Positions 45,494 to 53,108 of a DNA stretch of 64,000 nucleotides are shown one piece after another. The translations under genes were made by a program, and so were the position numbers. Positions within the stretch are counted from its first letter, which is position 1; every line of letters starts with the position of its first letter. The stretch lies in NCBI RefSeq assembly GCF_001657485.1, contig NZ_LXFU01000051.1, positions 62,001 to 126,000 of the forward strand. The letters run 5' to 3'. The notes beneath the pieces were generated by a model. That model ran no database searches, was not told where the DNA came from, and worked only from the letters and a program-made list of their open reading frames with translations. The DNA is from Rhizobium sp. WYCCWR10014. Its GTDB lineage: Bacteria; Pseudomonadota; Alphaproteobacteria; Rhizobiales; Rhizobiaceae.

Positions 45494-45652
45494 CTATTTC
45501 CGGAGGATCACCCATATTGCGTGGATGACCCCCGGCAGATAGCCGCAGAGTGTCAGCAATATATTGAGCCAGAAATGCAGGCCGATCCCGACCTGCAAAA
45601 ATACGCCAAGGGGCGGCAGGATGATCGCAAGAAGAATGCGGACAACGTCCAT
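45494..45652 (-). CDS. Pmp3/YqaE family small membrane protein
   Basis: A 52-aa protein with two transmembrane helices separated by a short loop. The family signature ILLAIILPPLGVFLQVGIG and LLTLCGYLPGVIHAIWVI are clear. Relatives affect membrane potential and salt tolerance. AAGGAG lies 5-6 bp before the ATG. It sits antisense in the 245-bp gap between rhaD and rhaI and ends 9 bp from the rhaD stop, an odd place within a catabolic operon. Confidence 0.92.
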   Translation of the reverse strand: MDVVRILLAIILPPLGVFLQVGIGLHFWLNILLTLCGYLPGVIHAIWVILRK

Positions 45653-45729
45653 CGTAGCTCCTTCGTTTGAAGACATGTAAGCGTTTGAACGCGAACCGTG
45701 CCCTATGGTTCGCGACCAGGGAGGAATAG

Positions 45730-47022
45730 ATGACAGATTCCAGGATTGCGCCAGATCTGGTCGCGACTGACAACGACAAGCGGGCAACCGCGCTGAAAGC
45801 CGATTACGAGGCACTGGGCGCGACGCTTTCCCGTCGCGGTGTCGATATCGAGGCGGTCACCCGCCAGGTTGCGGAATTCTTCGTTGCCGTTCCCTCCTGG
45901 GGCGTTGGGACTGGCGGCACGCGTTTTGCCCGTTTCCCCGGTACCGGCGAGCCCCGCGGCATCTTCGACAAGCTCGACGATTGCGCCGTCATCAACCAGC
46001 TGACGCAGGCGACCCCGAACGTCTCGCTGCATATTCCCTGGGACAAGGCGGATGCCAGGGAGTTGAAGGCCAAGGGCGACGCGCTCGGCCTCGGCTTCGA
46101 TGCGATGAACTCGAACACCTTTTCGGATGCGCCCGGCCAGGCCCATTCCTATAAATACGGCTCGCTCAGCCACACCGATGCGGCGACGCGGGCGCAGGCG
46201 GTCGAGCACAATCTCGAATGCATCGAGATCGGCAAGGCGCTCGGCTCGAAGGCGCTGACGGTCTGGATCGGCGACGGCTCGAACTTCCCCGGCCAGAGCC
46301 ATTTCACCAAGGCTTTCGAGCGTTACCTCGCTTCGATGGCGGACATCTACAAGGCGCTGCCCGACGATTGGAAGCTGTTCTCCGAGCACAAGATGTACGA
46401 GCCGGCCTTCTATTCGACCATCGTGCAGGATTGGGGCACCAACTACCTGATTGCCCAGACGCTCGGCCCCAAGGCCTATTGCCTCGTCGATCTCGGTCAC
46501 CATGCGCCGAACACCAATATCGAGATGATCGTCGCCCGACTGATCCAATTCGGCAAGCTCGGTGGTTTCCACTTCAACGATTCGAAATATGGCGATGACG
46601 ATCTCGACGCCGGCGCGATCGATCCCTACCGGCTGTTCCTCGTCTTCAACGAACTGGTCGATGCCGAGCAGCGCGGCGTCAACGACTTCAACCCGGCCCA
46701 TATGATCGACCAGTCGCACAATGTCACCGACCCGATCGAAAGCCTGATCAACAGCGCCAACGAAATCCGCCGCGCCTATGCGCAGGCGCTGCTCGTCGAC
46801 CGCAAGGCGCTCTCCGGCTACCAGGACGACAACGACGCGCTGATGGCATCGGAAACGCTGAAGCGCGCCTATCGCGCCGATGTCGAGCCGATCCTCGCCG
46901 AAGCCCGACGCAGGGCCGGCGGCGCAATCGACCCGATCGCCGTCTATCGCGCCAGCGGCTATCGCAAGAAGGTAGCGGCCGAGCGCCCGGCATCTGCTGC
47001 CGGCGGCGGCGGCATCATCTGA
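45730..47022 (+). CDS. rhaI: L-rhamnose isomerase RhaI
   Basis: A 430-aa TIM-barrel metalloenzyme turning L-rhamnose into L-rhamnulose. It is of the broad-specificity type known in Pseudomonas stutzeri and rhizobia rather than E. coli RhaA. Metal-site regions include SEHKMYEPAFYSTIV, LVDLGHHAPNTNIE and GGFHFNDSKYGDDDLDAG. GGGAGGA lies 6-7 bp before the ATG. It lies 245 bp after rhaD, with an antisense Pmp3 gene between, so it needs read-through or its own promoter. Confidence 0.95.
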   Translation: MTDSRIAPDLVATDNDKRATALKADYEALGATLSRRGVDIEAVTRQVAEFFVAVPSWGVGTGGTRFARFPGTGEPRGIFDKLDDCAVINQLTQATPNVSLHIPWDKADARELKAKGDALGLGFDAMNSNTFSDAPGQAHSYKYGSLSHTDAATRAQAVEHNLECIEIGKALGSKALTVWIGDGSNFPGQSHFTKAFERYLASMADIYKALPDDWKLFSEHKMYEPAFYSTIVQDWGTNYLIAQTLGPKAYCLVDLGHHAPNTNIEMIVARLIQFGKLGGFHFNDSKYGDDDLDAGAIDPYRLFLVFNELVDAEQRGVNDFNPAHMIDQSHNVTDPIESLINSANEIRRAYAQALLVDRKALSGYQDDNDALMASETLKRAYRADVEPILAEARRRAGGAIDPIAVYRASGYRKKVAAERPASAAGGGGII

Positions 47023-47069
47023 ACGACCGATTGTTTCGCATGGCCTGAAGCCTGGTGATTAGGGATGAT

Positions 47070-47108
47070 GGTTGCCGGCAGCGCAGGGGTAATGCGTTGC
47101 CGGCAACC
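47070..47108. terminator. Strong two-way hairpin between rhaI and the AhpD-like gene
   Basis: GGTTGCCGGCA (47070-47080) and TGCCGGCAACC (47098-47108) are perfect arms, extended by GCGCA/TGCGT with one G-T pair, giving about 16 pairs around a 7-nt loop. It lies between convergent genes. T-runs are lacking, so termination efficiency is uncertain. Confidence 0.7.
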
Positions 47109-47115
47109 TCGCCGG

Positions 47116-47574
47116 TTACGGCTTCCAGGCCCCGGCGATCTGGCGGGTGGCGATGTTCAGCCGGTTCCAGACATTGATGTTGGCGATGGCGATGACGAGT
47201 GCCGCAAGGCTCCTGCCGTCATAATGCCGGGTCGCTTCGTCCCAGATATCATCCGGCACAGGGTCGGCGCGATCGCTGACGCGGGTTACCGCCTCGGTCA
47301 GCGCAAGGGCTGCCCGCTCGGCATCGCTGAAATAGGGCGAGTCGCGCCAGGCGCCGATGGCAAAGAGCCGTTCGTCGGTTTCGCCGAGCTTCTTTGCAAT
47401 GCGGGGATGCCCGTCGACACAGACGCTGCAACCGTTGATCTGGCTGGCGCGCAGATTGACGAGTTCGAGCAGCTTGGGCGAAAGGCCGGTTTCGGCCGGC
47501 ACCTTGCTGAGAGCCGCCAGCGCCTGCATGGCTGCGGGAAGGACGAGGGCGGGATTTCCCATTCTCTCCTGCAT
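47116..47574 (-). CDS. AhpD/carboxymuconolactone decarboxylase family protein, ECF41 partner
   Basis: A 152-aa protein with the AhpD-type redox motif Cys49-Ser-Val-Cys52 and His56 (NGCSVCVDGHPRIA), suggesting peroxidase activity. AAGGAG lies 6-7 bp before the ATG. It is divergent from an ECF41-type sigma factor, and CMD-family genes are the classic partners of that group. An exact ECF41-type promoter at 47655-47681 points at it, implying a leader of about 75 nt. Substrate unknown. Confidence 0.9.
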   Translation of the reverse strand: MQERMGNPALVLPAAMQALAALSKVPAETGLSPKLLELVNLRASQINGCSVCVDGHPRIAKKLGETDERLFAIGAWRDSPYFSDAERAALALTEAVTRVSDRADPVPDDIWDEATRHYDGRSLAALVIAIANINVWNRLNIATRQIAGAWKP

Positions 47575-47619
47575 GATAAGTCTCCTTTATAGGTTTACCG
47601 TCTGACGATCCGCCGGCGC

Positions 47620-47646
47620 TGTCACATCGGCCGGGGTTCATTCGTC
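47620..47646 (+). promoter_or_regulatory. ECF41-type promoter reading toward the sigma factor gene
   Basis: TGTCACA, 16 bp, CGTC: the -35/-10 pattern and spacing known for ECF41 sigma factors, without mismatch. It ends 36 bp before the sigma start, so the gene probably drives its own expression. Confidence 0.8.
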
Positions 47647-47654
47647 ATGGAATT

Positions 47655-47681
47655 GACGGAATGCAGCGGAGGAATGTGACA
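47655..47681 (-). promoter_or_regulatory. ECF41-type promoter reading toward the AhpD-like gene
   Basis: On the minus strand TGTCACA (47681-47675), 16 bp, CGTC (47658-47655). It is exact and abuts the sigma start codon at 47683. The two promoters' -10 boxes face each other with 8 bp between. Confidence 0.8.
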
Positions 47682-47682
47682 A

Positions 47683-48552
47683 ATGGACGAGAAAAAATGG
47701 CTGACTGAAGAATTCGAGGCGAACAGAGCGCATCTGAGGGCGGCAGCCTATCGCATGCTCGGCTCGCGCAGCGAGGCGGAGGATGCCGTTCAGGAGGCCT
47801 GGCTGCGGCTTAGCCGCACCGATACGACAGGGGTCGACAATCTCGGCGGCTGGCTGACGACGGTGGTGGCGCGCATCTGCCTCGACATGCTGCGCGCCCG
47901 CAAGAACCGGCGCGAGGAACCGCTGGAGGCGCCCGTCCATGCCGGGATCGCCGATCCGGCGAACGATCCCGAGCGCGAAGCCGCCTTTGCCGATTCGGTC
48001 GGTCTGGCACTGCTCGTCCTGCTGCAGACGCTGGCGCCCGCCGAACGTGTCGCCTTCGTACTGCACGACATGTTCGATCTGCCCTTCGACGAGATCGCAC
48101 CGATCATCGGCCGTTCGTCCGCGGCCACCCGCCAGCTCGCAAGCCGCGCCCGCCGCCGGGTGCAGGGGGTGGACGAAGCGCCTGATGGCGATTTCGGCCG
48201 CAAGCGGACGATCGCCGAGGCCTTTCTGACGGCGTCGCGCAATGGCGATCTGGAGGGATTGATCGCGGTGCTTGCCCCTGACGTCGTCTTCCGGCCGGAT
48301 GCGACGGCGGCCCGCTTCGGCACCATTGGAAAAATGCGCGGCGCAGCTCACGTGGCCGAAGCCTTCAAGGGTCGGGCGCAGGCGGCAGAAATCGCCATCG
48401 TCGATGGTGAGCTCGGATTTGTCGTGGAGATCAAGGGCCAGCTCCGCGTCGTCGTGGCGCTGACGATTGCTGATGACAGGATCGCCGCGATCGACGCCAT
48501 CGCCGATCCGGATCACCTGGAGCAGCTTGACTATTCGATCCTTCGGGATTGA
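47683..48552 (+). CDS. ECF41-type RNA polymerase sigma factor with SnoaL-like C-terminus
   Basis: A 289-aa sigma factor. Region 2 (about 10-80: AAYRMLGSRSEAEDAVQEAWLRL) and region 4 (about 110-165: LAPAERVAFVLHDMFDLPFDEIA) are followed by a SnoaL-like domain (about 175-289) that controls activity in place of an anti-sigma factor. The family's C-terminal NPDKL motif appears as DPDHL near 278. The family's DGGGK motif is not kept; the aligned stretch reads DATAARFG. GGAGG lies 7-8 bp before the ATG. Confidence 0.9.
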   Translation: MDEKKWLTEEFEANRAHLRAAAYRMLGSRSEAEDAVQEAWLRLSRTDTTGVDNLGGWLTTVVARICLDMLRARKNRREEPLEAPVHAGIADPANDPEREAAFADSVGLALLVLLQTLAPAERVAFVLHDMFDLPFDEIAPIIGRSSAATRQLASRARRRVQGVDEAPDGDFGRKRTIAEAFLTASRNGDLEGLIAVLAPDVVFRPDATAARFGTIGKMRGAAHVAEAFKGRAQAAEIAIVDGELGFVVEIKGQLRVVVALTIADDRIAAIDAIADPDHLEQLDYSILRD

Positions 48553-48648
48553 AAACAAACACAAATTTGTCGGATCTTCGAGATAGGCGCGCTTTGCAAG
48601 GAGCGCGCCGCTGACATTTTCTGAGCGGTGTCGGCCGCGTCATTTTTC

Positions 48649-48676
48649 TTGACAGCGGCATCCTCAGCTCTATTCT
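48649..48676 (+). promoter_or_regulatory. Sigma-70-type promoter upstream of the amidohydrolase
   Basis: TTGACA (48649-48654), 16 bp, TATTCT (48671-48676). An AT-rich stretch (48670-48712) follows, with CATAACTATG at 48696-48705, a possible operator. Confidence 0.6.
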
Positions 48677-48766
48677 ATTATAAAGATTTATATAGCATAA
48701 CTATGGAATTTTAGACGGAGGACCGGGGAGCGATCCCGGTCCAAGACTTCGAAAGGAATGCATGTC

Positions 48767-49975
48767 ATGTCCGGCGACCAGGCGAAGAAGCCGCTTCTCC
48801 TCACCAATGTCAAACCGATCGCATTCGGCTCTGGCCCATCAGAGGGGGCAATCGACATTGTCGTCAATGCCGATGGCAGCATCGCCGAGATCGGTCCGTC
48901 GCTTTCGGTCTCGCAGGATGTGACGCGCATCGACGGCAAGGGCGCCTTCATTTCGCCGGGCTGGGTCGATCTGCATGTGCATATCTGGCACGGCGGCACT
49001 GATATTTCCATCCGTCCGTCCGAATGCGGCCTCGAGCGCGGCGTCACTACGCTGGTCGATGCCGGCTCTGCCGGTGAGGCGAATTTCCATGGCTTCCGCG
49101 AATATATCATCGAGCCCTCGCGCGAGCGCATCAAGGCCTTCCTTAATCTCGGCTCGATCGGCCTCGTTGCCTGCAACCGCGTCGCGGAATTGCGGGATAT
49201 CCGCGATATCGATCTCGACCGCATTCTCGAAGTTTATGCCGCAAACAGCGAGCACATTGTCGGCATCAAGGTGCGCGCCAGCCATGTCATCACCGGATCC
49301 TGGGGCGTCACCCCGGTCAAGCTCGGCAAGAAGATCGCCAAGATTTTGAAAGTGCCGATGATGGTGCATGTCGGCGAGCCGCCGGCGCTCTATGACGAAG
49401 TGCTGGAGATCCTGGGCCCCGGCGACGTCGTCACCCACTGCTTCAACGGCAAGGCCGGGTCGAGCATCATGGAAGATGAGGACCTCTTCAATCTCGCCGA
49501 GCGCTGCGCCTCCGAGGGCATCCGTCTCGATATCGGCCACGGCGGCGCCTCCTTCTCCTTTAAGGTCGCCGAGGCGGCGATCGCGCGCGGGCTTCTGCCG
49601 TTCTCGATCTCGACCGATCTGCACGGCCATTCGATGAACTTCCCGGTCTGGGACCTGGCGACGACGATGTCGAAGCTGCTCAGCGTCGGCATGCCTTTCG
49701 ACAAGGTGGTGGAAGCCGTTACCCATGCGCCGGCATCCGTCATCAAGCTGTCGATGGAGAACCGGCTTGCGGTTGGCTCGCAAGCGGAGTTCACCATTTT
49801 CGATCTGGTCGATTCCGATCTCGAGGCGACGGATTCCAATGGCGACGTCTCGGTCCTCAACAAGCTGTTCGAGCCGCGCTATGCGGTGATGGGCGTTGAT
49901 GCCTTTGCCGCCAGCCGCTATGTGCCGCGGGCGCGCAAGCTGGTGCGTCACAGCCACGGCTATTCCTACAGGTAG
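48767..49975 (+). CDS. Amidohydrolase/deacetylase family metallohydrolase
   Basis: A 402-aa TIM-barrel metal hydrolase. Metal ligands are visible in order: HxH in VDLHVHIWHGG, a probable carboxylated Lys in GIKVRAS, His in MVHVGEPP, His in VTHCFNGK, and Asp in STDLHGHS. It resembles the EF_0837/AHA_3915 amidohydrolase group, which acts on N-acyl or cyclic amides. The ATG at 48767 is 9 nt from AAAGGA; the ATG at 48758 is too close. It is convergent with an IclR gene 22 bp away. Confidence 0.83.
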   Translation: MSGDQAKKPLLLTNVKPIAFGSGPSEGAIDIVVNADGSIAEIGPSLSVSQDVTRIDGKGAFISPGWVDLHVHIWHGGTDISIRPSECGLERGVTTLVDAGSAGEANFHGFREYIIEPSRERIKAFLNLGSIGLVACNRVAELRDIRDIDLDRILEVYAANSEHIVGIKVRASHVITGSWGVTPVKLGKKIAKILKVPMMVHVGEPPALYDEVLEILGPGDVVTHCFNGKAGSSIMEDEDLFNLAERCASEGIRLDIGHGGASFSFKVAEAAIARGLLPFSISTDLHGHSMNFPVWDLATTMSKLLSVGMPFDKVVEAVTHAPASVIKLSMENRLAVGSQAEFTIFDLVDSDLEATDSNGDVSVLNKLFEPRYAVMGVDAFAASRYVPRARKLVRHSHGYSYR

Positions 49976-49997
49976 GATTCGCGGAAGAGGGCAGGGC

Positions 49998-50846
49998 TCA
50001 GCGGTTGCGCCAGCCCATCAGCTTTTCGATCCGTTCGGCTGAACTGCGCACATGGGCTGTATAGTGGTTCTCGTCGGAAAACGCCTTCTGTTCCGGCAGC
50101 ACGATGGAAATGGTGGCGACGCACTGGCCGTCGCGATCGCAGATCGGCGAGGCGATGCAGGCAACCGCATAATCCGATTCCCCTGCCTGGATCGACAGGC
50201 GCGATTCGAAGGCCTTGCCGGCGGCTTCCGACAGCGTGCCCGGATCGATCTCGGCGCGGCCAGTCGGCGATGAGCGGGCACAGCGCTTGAACAGTTCGAT
50301 GCGCTCCTCCTCGGCAAGGTGGCCGACGAGCAGGCGGCCGGAGGCCGTCCAGTTCAGCGGCACCCTTGTGCCGACGCGGGACGCCACCTGAAAATGGCTC
50401 GGGCCGTCGGCCATGGCCAGCACCAGCATATAGTCGCCGTCACGGCCGCAGACCTGCACGGTTTCGCCGGCCTGGCGGCAGAGATCGTGCATTTCGTGCG
50501 TAGCGATGCTCATGAAATCCAACGACCTGGCATAGGCAAGGCCGTAATGGTAGAGCCGCGCGCCAAGCCAGATCGAGCCGTCCGCCTGGCGTGTCAGCAT
50601 GTTTTTCTCAACGAGATCGTCGACGATGACGTAAACGGTCGACAGCGGCGCCTTCACCGCCTTGGCGATAGCATAGACACCGGCCGGCGATCCGGTCTCG
50701 TAAAGATGATCGATCACCTGAAGCGCCCGGTCGATGCCGCTGACGCGTGCGCGGCGCGCGCCCTTGCCACCGGTCTCGCCGGCAACGCCCTCATCTTCTG
50801 AGTAAACTGCGGATGATGTCTTTCCGTCCAATTCCACGCACCTCAT
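49998..50846 (-). CDS. IclR family transcriptional regulator
   Basis: A 282-aa regulator: an N-terminal tail of about 35 residues, winged helix (about 37-100, RALQVIDHLYETGSPAGVYAIAKAV), then the IclR effector domain (about 105-275) with TASGRLLVGHL and SDYAVACIASPICD. It is convergent with the amidohydrolase. Both promoter regions carry ACTATGG, supporting shared control, but the motif is short. The ligand is unknown. Confidence 0.88.
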   Translation of the reverse strand: MRCVELDGKTSSAVYSEDEGVAGETGGKGARRARVSGIDRALQVIDHLYETGSPAGVYAIAKAVKAPLSTVYVIVDDLVEKNMLTRQADGSIWLGARLYHYGLAYARSLDFMSIATHEMHDLCRQAGETVQVCGRDGDYMLVLAMADGPSHFQVASRVGTRVPLNWTASGRLLVGHLAEEERIELFKRCARSSPTGRAEIDPGTLSEAAGKAFESRLSIQAGESDYAVACIASPICDRDGQCVATISIVLPEQKAFSDENHYTAHVRSSAERIEKLMGWRNR

Positions 50847-50965
50847 AAAACTGCGATCATGTTACATTACTATGGCATAGATGTCGCTGTGGCAAATCGC
50901 AACAAAAGATAACCCTACGGCATCGTTTCGGCAGTTGCGGTGGTGGGATTGATCTGCCGGTGGCA

Positions 50966-51388
50966 TCATAACAGCTGGTGCTTTGCTCCGACGATGTTGC
51001 AAGCCTTCGCCAACCCCTTGTCCAGTGTGACGAGCGTGGCGTCGCTGCCGAGCGCGACAGCGAGATGGAGTGCATCGCCAGCGCGAAGACCAATGTCGAA
51101 TTGATCGGTCATTCGTGCCGCTTCAACAAAGTGCGCTCGCGATATCGGCAGGAGCTCGAATGTCGTCGAACATAATTCTCTGAACATCGCCAATGCCTTG
51201 CCGCGATCGGCCGGGTCGATCTGTCCGTTTCTTGTCTTGAGCGCGACGGCGCTTGAAAATTCGGTGATCGTCCAGCCGCTGACCGCGATCTCTTCGGATC
51301 CAAGCGTCGCTAGCCATTGCTGCACGTCGTCCGTGCGGGTTTCGATCGTCCAGGCGGCGACGAGGACTGACGTGTCGATATAAAGCAT
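50966..51388 (-). CDS. vapC: PIN-domain ribonuclease toxin (VapC type)
   Basis: A 140-aa PIN nuclease. The acidic active-site set is present: Asp5 (YIDTS), Glu43 (ITEF), Asp105 (RAGDALHLA) and Asp123 (TLDKGL). It should cleave RNA until bound by the upstream antitoxin. Its ATG overlaps the antitoxin stop by 1 bp. The downstream gap to IclR (50847-50965) holds CTATGGCATAG at 50870-50880 but no gene. Confidence 0.9.
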   Translation of the reverse strand: MLYIDTSVLVAAWTIETRTDDVQQWLATLGSEEIAVSGWTITEFSSAVALKTRNGQIDPADRGKALAMFRELCSTTFELLPISRAHFVEAARMTDQFDIGLRAGDALHLAVALGSDATLVTLDKGLAKACNIVGAKHQLL

Positions 51389-51636
51389 CAGTAACGGTCG
51401 GTATCGCGCATGTCGCGGATGAAAGTCGTGGAATCGACTGGCTCGGCCGGCGGCTTCATCGAGGCGGTCAATGCCTTCAGCCGCTCGACATCGATCGGTT
51501 TTTTGCGCGTCTTGACGGGCACGAGCTGCGCCACCGGCTTGCCATGCCGCAAAATCTCGACGGTCTCGCCGGCTTCGACGCGATTGAGCAATTCGCTAAG
51601 ATGGGCCTTGGCTTCCGCTAGATTGACACTTGCCAT
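51388..51636 (-). CDS. Phd/YefM-type antitoxin
   Basis: An 82-aa antitoxin. The N-terminal DNA-binding fold has VNLAEAKAHLSELLNRVEAGETVEI and RHGKPVAQLVP, typical of Phd/YefM rather than AbrB- or MazE-type VapB. The acidic, disordered C-terminus (about 50-82, ending RDMRDTDRY) should wrap the PIN toxin. First of a two-gene operon, expected to repress itself. Confidence 0.9.
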   Translation of the reverse strand: MASVNLAEAKAHLSELLNRVEAGETVEILRHGKPVAQLVPVKTRKKPIDVERLKALTASMKPPAEPVDSTTFIRDMRDTDRY

Positions 51637-51748
51637 GATGCCTCTTGATGACCAATTTTCTAGTCATTTTAGTCTGAAAGCTAAACAGCCGCAAGACCGC
51701 GGCACGACAATCGCGGTTACCGGCGGCAAGCCGATCCTCTAAAGCGGC

Positions 51749-51781
51749 AAGGGCCGCCGTCTGGTTTTGACGGCAGCCCTT
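51749..51781 (-). terminator. Long hairpin downstream of the 71-aa hypothetical gene
   Basis: AAGGGCCGCCGTC and GACGGCAGCCCTT pair at 12 of 13 positions around a 7-nt loop. It lies 44 bp beyond the stop of the gene at 51825-52040 and 113 bp upstream of the antitoxin start. There is no clean U-run. Confidence 0.6.
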
Positions 51782-51824
51782 GACGGGGGCAGGGAGAGAT
51801 CCCCAAGCTGTTTAGGCGGCTTCT

Positions 51825-52040
51825 TCAGCCGAAGCAGGGCACTGCCGGCAGATTGGCGCGGCTTGCGAGTGCTCCGATCATATTGCCCACCGATTTCGAG
51901 CGCGGTTCGCGCTTGCGGGCGGCCGTCTCCAGGAGTTGCTTGAAGTCTTCAAGCTTTACGCCGTCGGCGCGCAACACCATGGCGATCAGGGGGTCGTGAA
52001 GGGCTTCGGATATCGTCAGGTCATCTCTGGTCTTTGTCAT
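51825..52040 (-). CDS. Hypothetical 71-aa protein divergent from a TetR gene
   Basis: I do not recognise the family. The protein starts MTKTRDDLTISEAL, is mostly helical and soluble, and has a basic centre (AARKREPRSKSVGNMIGAL). GGAGGA lies 5-6 bp before the ATG at 52040; a longer frame back to 52145 has no such signal and would cross the operator. It is transcribed away from the TetR gene across two tandem palindromes, so it is probably that regulator's target. Confidence 0.7.
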   Translation of the reverse strand: MTKTRDDLTISEALHDPLIAMVLRADGVKLEDFKQLLETAARKREPRSKSVGNMIGALASRANLPAVPCFG

Positions 52041-52123
52041 GGTTGTCCTCCTTTCGTGGGCGGTAGCCCGTGTTCCACTTTCCGCTGCCATGCCCTCGGC
52101 ATTGACTTTCGCGTTTCGTGGTG

Positions 52124-52162
52124 TTACCGGTAAGTAACAATGCATTTGTTACCGATCGGTCA
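52124..52162. promoter_or_regulatory. Tandem palindromes, probable TetR operators
   Basis: TTACCGGTAA (52124-52133, perfect) and GTTACCGATCGGTCAC (52148-52163 region, with perfect core ACCGATCGGT). Both share GTTACCG; their centres are about 27 bp apart. The second ends 5 bp before the TetR start codon. Confidence 0.7.
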
Positions 52163-52167
52163 CATTG

Positions 52168-52791
52168 ATGTCAAGGACTACGTCCGCAAAAAAATCAGAA
52201 ACTTCGAATGAAATCCCCGCAGCCGTTCCAGAAGATCGCATCCCACCGCGGGAGCGTATCGTCTCGACCGCCTCGGAGCTTTTCCGCGAGCGCGGGATTC
52301 GCGGCATCGGCGTCGATGCCATTGCCGACGCGGCTCTGACCAACAAGATGACGCTATACCGGCATTTCGGCTCGAAGGACGAGCTCGTCTGCGAGACGCT
52401 TCGCCGCGCCTCCGAAAAGGCGGGTGCCATTTGGCGCGATCTGGAAACGGCCTATCCCGGCAATCCGCGCGCCCAGCTGGACGCCTGGGTGGAGCTGCGG
52501 GCGCAATGTCTGAACGGCGAGCCCGCCGGCTGCGATCTCGCCAATGCCGCCATCGAGCTGAAGGGCGAGGGCCATCCGGCCCACGAAATGATCGAGCGGC
52601 ACAAGGCCGAACAGCGTGATCGCCTGGCCGCGCTCTGTTCGGCGGCCGGCGCGCGCGAACCCCAGCTTCTTGCCGATACATTGACGCTGCTGCTCGAGGG
52701 CGCACGCGTCAGCCGCCAGGCCATGGGCGCTGCCGGCTGCTGCGGTCATTTCGCCAAGGCCTGCCACGCGGCGATCGCGTCTTTCGCCTGA
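52168..52791 (+). CDS. TetR family transcriptional regulator
   Basis: A 207-aa repressor. N-terminal helix-turn-helix (about 27-75): ERIVSTASELFRERGIRGIGVDAIADAALTNKMTLYRHFGSKDEL, written here as a continuous family pattern only in part: FRERGIRGIGVDAIA and YRHFGSKDEL. The C-terminal ligand domain is rich in Cys/Ala (GAAGCCGHFAKAC). No Shine-Dalgarno precedes the ATG at 52168, and an operator lies 5 bp upstream, so the mRNA may be leaderless. It should repress itself and the divergent 71-aa gene. Confidence 0.87.
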   Translation: MSRTTSAKKSETSNEIPAAVPEDRIPPRERIVSTASELFRERGIRGIGVDAIADAALTNKMTLYRHFGSKDELVCETLRRASEKAGAIWRDLETAYPGNPRAQLDAWVELRAQCLNGEPAGCDLANAAIELKGEGHPAHEMIERHKAEQRDRLAALCSAAGAREPQLLADTLTLLLEGARVSRQAMGAAGCCGHFAKACHAAIASFA

Positions 52792-52873
52792 GGACCGCAA
52801 GTGTGTGGGAGGGGAACCTTACCGCTTCCATGCCGTTTTCACACTAACCCGAGGACGATGTGGAGGCAGGGAG

Positions 52874-53062
52874 ATGAACTACGTCTATCTCAAACGCCTG
52901 TATGCCAAACGCGCCGAGCTCGAAGCCAAGCTGGAGCTGCATGATGCACGCTATTGTTTCGGCGAAGAAGAGGTCGAAGACGGCACCGACAGCGATCTGC
53001 GTCAGCGGTTGAGCGAAATTTCCGAGGAGATTGCTACGCTGGAGAGCAGGCCGGGCCGATAA
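52874..53062 (+). CDS. Hypothetical 62-aa coiled-coil protein
   Basis: Starts MNYVYLKRLYAKRAELEAKL. Two charged helices (about 5-25 and 40-58) frame an acidic loop, GEEEVEDGTDSD. No family recognised. CAGGGAG lies just before the ATG; an upstream in-frame start at 52805 has no ribosome-binding site. The gap after it (53063-53108) holds the weak inverted repeat GATTTTA/TAAAATC. Confidence 0.6.
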   Translation: MNYVYLKRLYAKRAELEAKLELHDARYCFGEEEVEDGTDSDLRQRLSEISEEIATLESRPGR

Positions 53063-53108
53063 CTACTGATTTGCAACAGCATTCAGATTTTAAGCGACCG
53101 GCATAAAA

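Noticed and set aside
52805..52873. N-terminal extension of the 62-aa coiled-coil protein
   Set aside because: The extra 23 residues have no ribosome-binding site and a different character; the ATG at 52874 follows CAGGGAG.
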